Assembly: GCA_018716385.1 (NCBI GenBank)
Contig: DVJZ01000009.1
Coordinates: forward strand, 1 to 45,778
Source of the DNA: Candidatus Enterenecus merdae
Lineage (GTDB): Bacteria; Bacillota; Clostridia; Oscillospirales; Oscillospiraceae
DNA length: 45,778 nucleotides
Direction: 5' to 3'
The notes under the pieces were generated by a model. The model saw only the letters and a list, made by a program, of their open reading frames with translations. It was not told where the DNA came from and ran no database searches. The position numbers and the translations under genes were made by a program. Positions 42,260 to 45,778 of this stretch are shown here, piece by piece; the stretch's first letter is position 1; every line of letters begins with the position of its first letter.

Positions 42260-43174
42260 ATGGCAGTTACTGCAAAAGACGTACAGAATCTGCGCGAGAT
42301 GACCGGCTGCGGCATGATGGACTGCAAAAAGGCCCTCACCGAGGCTGGAGGGGACATGGACAAGGCCGTGGAACTGCTGCGGGAGAAGGGCCTGGCCGCC
42401 TCTGCCAAGAAGGCCGGGCGCATCGCCGCCGAGGGCATGGCCTATGCCGCGGTGCTGGATGGCGTAGGCGTGGTGGTAGAGGTCAACGCCGAGACCGACT
42501 TTGTGGGCAAGAACGAGAAGTTCGTAGACTTTGTCAAAGGGGTGGCCGCCACCGTGGCCAAGGCCAACCCCGCCGACCTGGACGCGCTGATGGCCTGCCC
42601 GTACTGCGACAGCCAGATGACCGTGCTGCAGCAGCAGCAGGAGATGGTGCTGGTCATCGGCGAGAACATCAAGGTGCGCCGCTTTGCCCGCTTTGCCGAC
42701 GGGTTCAACGTGCCCTATGTCCACGCCGGCGGCAAGATCGGCGTGCTGGTCAGCCTGAGCGTGGAGGGCGGTGTGGACGCCACCGAGATCGGCAAGGACG
42801 TGGCCATGCAGATCGCCGCCCTCAACCCCCGCTTCTGGGACAAGTCCCAGGTCACCCAGGACGTGCTGGATGAGGAGAAGAAGATCATGCTGGCCCAGAT
42901 GGCCAACGATCCCAAGATGGCCTCCAAGCCCGACCAGGTCAAGGAGAAGATCGTGCTGGGTAAGCTCAACAAGTTCTACTCCGAGAACTGCCTGCTCCAG
43001 CAGGACTTCGTCAAGAACGGCGACCAGACTGTGGAGCAGTATATCCAGTCTACCGCCAAGGCCCTGGGCGGCTCGGTCACCTTCCGGGACGCCGTGCGCT
43101 TTGAAAAGGGCGAGGGCATTGAGAAGAAGCAGGAGAACTTCGCCGAGGAGATCGCCAAGCAGCTGGCGAAGTAA
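42260..43174 (+). CDS. tsf: translation elongation factor Ts
   Basis: 304 residues. Exchanges GDP for GTP on EF-Tu. N-terminal UBA-like domain (VQNLREMTGCGMMDCKKAL), the TDFVGKNEKF motif of the core, and dimerisation domain. ATG 42260 lies nine bases after GGAGGT; an ATG at 42251 touches that site and is too close. Good spacing and MAVTAKDV support the choice. Confidence 0.97.
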   Translation: MAVTAKDVQNLREMTGCGMMDCKKALTEAGGDMDKAVELLREKGLAASAKKAGRIAAEGMAYAAVLDGVGVVVEVNAETDFVGKNEKFVDFVKGVAATVAKANPADLDALMACPYCDSQMTVLQQQQEMVLVIGENIKVRRFARFADGFNVPYVHAGGKIGVLVSLSVEGGVDATEIGKDVAMQIAALNPRFWDKSQVTQDVLDEEKKIMLAQMANDPKMASKPDQVKEKIVLGKLNKFYSENCLLQQDFVKNGDQTVEQYIQSTAKALGGSVTFRDAVRFEKGEGIEKKQENFAEEIAKQLAK

Positions 43175-43236
43175 ACCCCATCCCATATCCTCTGCCCCCA
43201 GGGGCCGAGGATCCTGTGAAAATCATGAACAAATAG

Positions 43237-43266
43237 AAACAGCCGGGGTAAGCCCCGGCTGTTTTG
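43237..43266. terminator. Bidirectional terminator, tsf / sigG
   Basis: A 12-bp perfect stem (43237-43248 with 43253-43264), TAAG loop, and TTTTG on the plus side. It lies 62 bases beyond tsf and 29 bases beyond sigG, between convergent genes. Confidence 0.9.
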
Positions 43267-43295
43267 CTTGCCTGATCTGGTTGTTCAGCCGCCCC

Positions 43296-44066
43296 TCACA
43301 GCTCCTTGCGGATCTGGTTGAGGGCGTTCTTTTCCAGCCGGGACACCTGGGCCTGAGAGATGCCCACCTCAGCGGATACCTCCGTCTGGGTCTTCCCCTG
43401 GAAGAAGCGCAGGGCCAGGATGCGCTGCTCCCGCTCGCTGAGTTTGGAGATGGCGTCCTCCAGGGCGATGTGCTCCAGCCAGGCCTCATCGGTGTTCTTC
43501 TTGTCCCGCACCTGGTCCATGACGCACACCGTGTCCCCCCCGTCGGAATAGATGGGTTCAAACAGGGAGACGGGCTCCACCACCGCCTCCAGCGCCATGA
43601 CCACGTCCTCCCGCTTGATGCCCAGCACCTGGGCGATCTGGTCCACCGTGGGCTCGCACTGGTGCTCGGCCTGGTAGGCCTCCTTGGCCTGGAGCACCCG
43701 GTAGGCTGTGTCCCGGATGGAGCGGGAGACCCGGATGGCGCTGTTGTCCCGCAGGTAGCGGCGGATCTCTCCGATGATCATGGGCACCCCATAGGTGGAA
43801 AAGCGCACATCCATGTTCACGTCAAAGTTATCGATGGCCTTGATCAGGCCGATACAGCCCACCTGGAACAGATCATCCACATTCTCCCCCCGGCCGGAAA
43901 AGCGCTGGATGACAGACAGCACCAGCCGCAGGTTGCCCGAGATCAGTTCCTCCCGGGCCTGTACGTCCCCCTGCCGGGCCCGCCGGAGCAGTTCCAGGCT
44001 CTGCTCGCTCTTGAGCACCTTCAGCTTGGCGGTGTTGACCCCGCATATCTCCACTTTGCCCTGCAC
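43296..44066 (-). CDS. sigG: RNA polymerase sigma-G (late forespore)
   Basis: 256 residues. N-terminal KVEICGVNTAKLKVLK is the sigma-G signature seen in Bacillus. Region 2 (NLRLVLSVIQRF, DDLFQVGCIGLIKAIDNFD, RFSTYGVPMIIGEIRRYLRD), region 3 and region 4 (KTQTEVSAEVGISQAQVSRLEKNAL) are all intact. The start is GTG 44066 behind GAGGTG; an ATG 57 bases further up has no ribosome site. It is last in the order spoIIGA-sigE-sigG. A sigma-F-like promoter precedes it. Confidence 0.95.
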   Translation of the reverse strand: MQGKVEICGVNTAKLKVLKSEQSLELLRRARQGDVQAREELISGNLRLVLSVIQRFSGRGENVDDLFQVGCIGLIKAIDNFDVNMDVRFSTYGVPMIIGEIRRYLRDNSAIRVSRSIRDTAYRVLQAKEAYQAEHQCEPTVDQIAQVLGIKREDVVMALEAVVEPVSLFEPIYSDGGDTVCVMDQVRDKKNTDEAWLEHIALEDAISKLSEREQRILALRFFQGKTQTEVSAEVGISQAQVSRLEKNALNQIRKEL

Positions 44067-44080
44067 GCCCTCACCTCGCT

Positions 44081-44099
44081 CTGAACCGGATAGGTTCAG
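44081..44099. promoter_or_regulatory. inverted repeat at the sigG start point
   Basis: CTGAACC-GGATA-GGTTCAG, perfect seven-base arms. It overlaps the end of the predicted -10 and ends two bases before the ribosome-site region of sigG. Confidence 0.5.
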
Positions 44100-44125
44100 T
44101 ATTTCCGGTGAGGGTCCTTTCATAC
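44097..44125 (-). promoter_or_regulatory. candidate sigma-F promoter of sigG
   Basis: Minus strand GTATG (44125-44121), 14 bases, GGAAATACTG (44106-44097). The -10 agrees with the sigma-F pattern GGNRANANTW at nine of ten positions. The -35 has one mismatch and the spacer is one base short. In Bacillus sigG is first transcribed by sigma-F. Confidence 0.6.
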
Positions 44126-44185
44126 GATGGGCAGGCCTGGTTTATTTTTTATCGTCAGACCGCTTTCGATGGACTTTTTCCCCCG

Positions 44186-44923
44186 CTACATCATTTGCAG
44201 GATCTCCCGCTTGAGCCGGTGGATGATCCGTTTTTCCAGCCGGGAGATATAGGATTGGGAGATGCCCAGCAAGTCGGCCACCTCCTTCTGGGTACACTCC
44301 CGCCGGCCGTCCAGGCCAAAGCGCATGGTGATGATGGTGCGCTCCCGCTGGCTCAGCCGGGTGATGGCCTGGAACAGCAGGCTGCGGTCCACATCGTCCT
44401 CCAAGGGTTTTTCAATCATGTCGCTCTCGGTGCCTAGCACGTCGGAGAGCAACAGCTCATTTCCGTCCCAGTCGGTATTCAGCGGCTCGTCCAGGGACAC
44501 CTCGCTGCGCCGGTTGGAATTCTTACGCAGGTACATGAGGATCTCGTTCTCAATGCACCGGGAGGCATAGGTGGCCAGCTTGATGTTCTTGGCCGGCTGG
44601 TAAGTCTCCACCGCCTTGATCAGTCCGATGGTGCCGATGGAGATCAGGTCCTCAATGCCCACCCCGGTGTTCTCAAACCGCCGGGCGATGTAGACCACCA
44701 GGCGCAGGTTGTGCTCGATCAGCTGGGTGCGCACCGCCCCCTCCCGCTCCCCCAGCTCCAAGCGGCGCAGCAGCTTGGCCTCCTCCTCCCGGGTGAGGGG
44801 AGCTGGCAGGGTGTCGCTGCCCCCGATGTAGTGGATCGTCCCGGACAGGCGGATGCCCAGCGACTCCAGCAGCCTGCCCACCCTGATGTACAACGCTCTG
44901 CCCATGCTTCCAATGTTGACCAT
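44186..44923 (-). CDS. sigE: RNA polymerase sigma-E precursor (mother cell)
   Basis: 245 residues. The amphipathic pro-sequence occupies about residues 1-31 ([22 protein letters not shown]), with the SpoIIGA processing region at [10 protein letters not shown]. Region 2 [34 protein letters not shown] and [21 protein letters not shown] are almost identical to the Bacillus protein; region 4 ends [23 protein letters not shown] 44923 with GGGAGG seven bases upstream is chosen over earlier in-frame codons that overlap spoIIGA. It is 38 bases from spoIIGA, so precursor and protease are co-expressed. Confidence 0.97.
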   Translation of the reverse strand: MVNIGSMGRALYIRVGRLLESLGIRLSGTIHYIGGSDTLPAPLTREEEAKLLRRLELGEREGAVRTQLIEHNLRLVVYIARRFENTGVGIEDLISIGTIGLIKAVETYQPAKNIKLATYASRCIENEILMYLRKNSNRRSEVSLDEPLNTDWDGNELLLSDVLGTESDMIEKPLEDDVDRSLLFQAITRLSQRERTIITMRFGLDGRRECTQKEVADLLGISQSYISRLEKRIIHRLKREILQMM

Positions 44924-44961
44924 GCCAGTCCTCCCTTTTCCCATTGTCCCTTCCGCCCCGG

Positions 44962-45778
44962 TCATCCCGGCGCGCCGATGAGCGCCTGGTACCCGCTGCC
45001 GTCCCCCACCGGCGTGGGGGACAGGGCCACCAGCAGGCTCCCCTGAGGCTTGCCCCCCACGCTGACCCAGGGGGCGCGCAGGGCCAGCAGCAGCCCGCAC
45101 TCCACCCCCACCGCCCGGTAGGGGATCAGGCGCGCCCCAGGCAGGCCCAGCTCCCGGCAGCGCTGGAGCGATTCCACCGGCGCCTCCGCCCGAACGCCCG
45201 GCGGCAGGCAGGGAGCCAGGCAGCGCGCGTCGGCCACGATCACCGGCCGGTTGGTCGCCGGGTCGGTGAGGGTGTGGCCTGAGTCGATCAGGGCGGTCAG
45301 GTCAATCTCCTGATCCAGTATCCGGAGCCGGACCGCCGTCAGCTCCCGCCGCCCGTGCCTGCCCACCCCCCGGAAGAACAGGGAGAGCAGGAAGTAGCAC
45401 AGAATAAACAGCAACAGCAGCAGGCGCAGGTCCACATGGCTATAAAACACCCCGTTGGCCACCGTTAGGCTGGTCCCGCCCAGCAGTTCTACCCCCAGCA
45501 CCCCGCCGGCCAGGGCTGCGGAAGCCCCGAAAAACAGTACGCAGGCCCGTAGCAGCCCCGGAGCGCCGCCATAGGCGATCAGCACCATGAGCACCGCCGA
45601 GCCCACCTTGCACGGCCAGGCCGCCAGCCACACGCCCCCCGGCAGGAACACCGCCGCGGCGTATACCGCGCCCAATCCTGCCCCCACCGCGATGCGCGGC
45701 CGGCGCAGTACCGACCCCGCCATCCGTCCCGAGCCCAGCAAAAGCAGGTAGTTGGCCACAAAATTGAGCAGGAGCAGC
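44962..45778 (-). CDS. spoIIGA: sigma-E processing peptidase SpoIIGA (5' end outside window)
   Basis: Partial: the frame stays open to the window edge (…[14 protein letters not shown]), matching the first helix of SpoIIGA, so only a few N-terminal residues are missing. Five membrane helices fill the first half. The cytoplasmic half is an aspartic protease domain with the catalytic Asp in [18 protein letters not shown] (DTGN in Bacillus, here DSGH). It cleaves pro-sigma-E at the septum, and sigE follows directly. A GTG at 45759 is an internal codon, not the start. Confidence 0.93.
   Translation of the reverse strand, partial: LLLLNFVANYLLLLGSGRMAGSVLRRPRIAVGAGLGAVYAAAVFLPGGVWLAAWPCKVGSAVLMVLIAYGGAPGLLRACVLFFGASAALAGGVLGVELLGGTSLTVANGVFYSHVDLRLLLLLFILCYFLLSLFFRGVGRHGRRELTAVRLRILDQEIDLTALIDSGHTLTDPATNRPVIVADARCLAPCLPPGVRAEAPVESLQRCRELGLPGARLIPYRAVGVECGLLLALRAPWVSVGGKPQGSLLVALSPTPVGDGSGYQALIGAPG

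Noticed and set aside
42771-44084. 437-codon plus-strand frame across tsf and sigG
   Set aside because: It is tsf out of frame joined to antisense sigG, running through a terminator. Not a gene.

Overview
The window looks like chromosomal DNA of a high-G+C, endospore-forming anaerobe of the Clostridia, most likely Oscillospiraceae (Flavonifractor/Pseudoflavonifractor-like). This rests on the sporulation genes (spoIIGA-sigE-sigG, yunB, a YlmC/YmxH protein), a Gram-positive polC, a class 1B pyrD with pyrK, a class A RNase P RNA, rubrerythrin, and strong AGGAGG ribosome sites with many GTG/TTG starts. It is an ordinary core-gene region with a few accessory insertions. I see no CRISPR array, transposase or complete prophage.

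Layout. 1-573: a lower-G+C sigma-70-like gene between two intrinsic terminators, probably the edge of an integrated mobile element. 604-11397 (minus): one long run read as murD, three M42 aminopeptidases, a methionine-gamma-lyase-family PLP enzyme, yunB, ligA, an aminotransferase and a secreted endonuclease. 11369-11850: back-to-back sigma-A promoters for murD and rnpB that share a -35 region, then rnpB and its terminator. 11893-17571 (plus): a pyrimidine operon pyrC-pyrF-zinc protein-pyrK-pyrD-phosphatase/GNAT fusion. 17574-18758: a repeat-bearing lipoprotein (minus) and rubrerythrin (plus). 18776-21234 (minus): a GntR/YtrA-regulated ABC exporter with two duplicated permeases. 21375-22138: tRNA-Gly(CCC), a self-contained transcription unit for a 26-residue peptide or structured RNA, and several hairpins. 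22139-29514 (minus): hisZ-G-D-B-H-A-F-I-E followed by a Bax-inhibitor-1 protein. 29532-40736 (minus): pyrH-frr-uppS-cdsA-(unknown)-dxr-rseP-ispG-polC. 40847-43266 (plus): a YlmC/YmxH gene, then rpsB-tsf, which here point away from pyrH. 43296-45778 (minus): spoIIGA (cut by the window end), sigE and sigG.

How it works together. The pyr and his operons supply UMP and histidine. dxr, ispG and uppS feed isoprenoid and undecaprenyl-phosphate synthesis, which with murD supports the cell wall. cdsA supports phospholipid synthesis. rpsB, tsf, frr, rnpB and the tRNA serve translation, and ligA and polC serve replication. SpoIIGA processes pro-sigma-E. I propose sigma-E-like promoters for yunB and the YlmC/YmxH gene, a sigma-F-like promoter for sigG and a weaker sigma-G-like promoter for the lipoprotein, so part of this window may belong to the sporulation cascade. 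The observations most worth following are the small transcript at 21786-21989, the eight-cysteine protein inside the pyr operon, the mutually exclusive hairpins before dxr, the sigG control region, and the shared murD/rnpB promoter.
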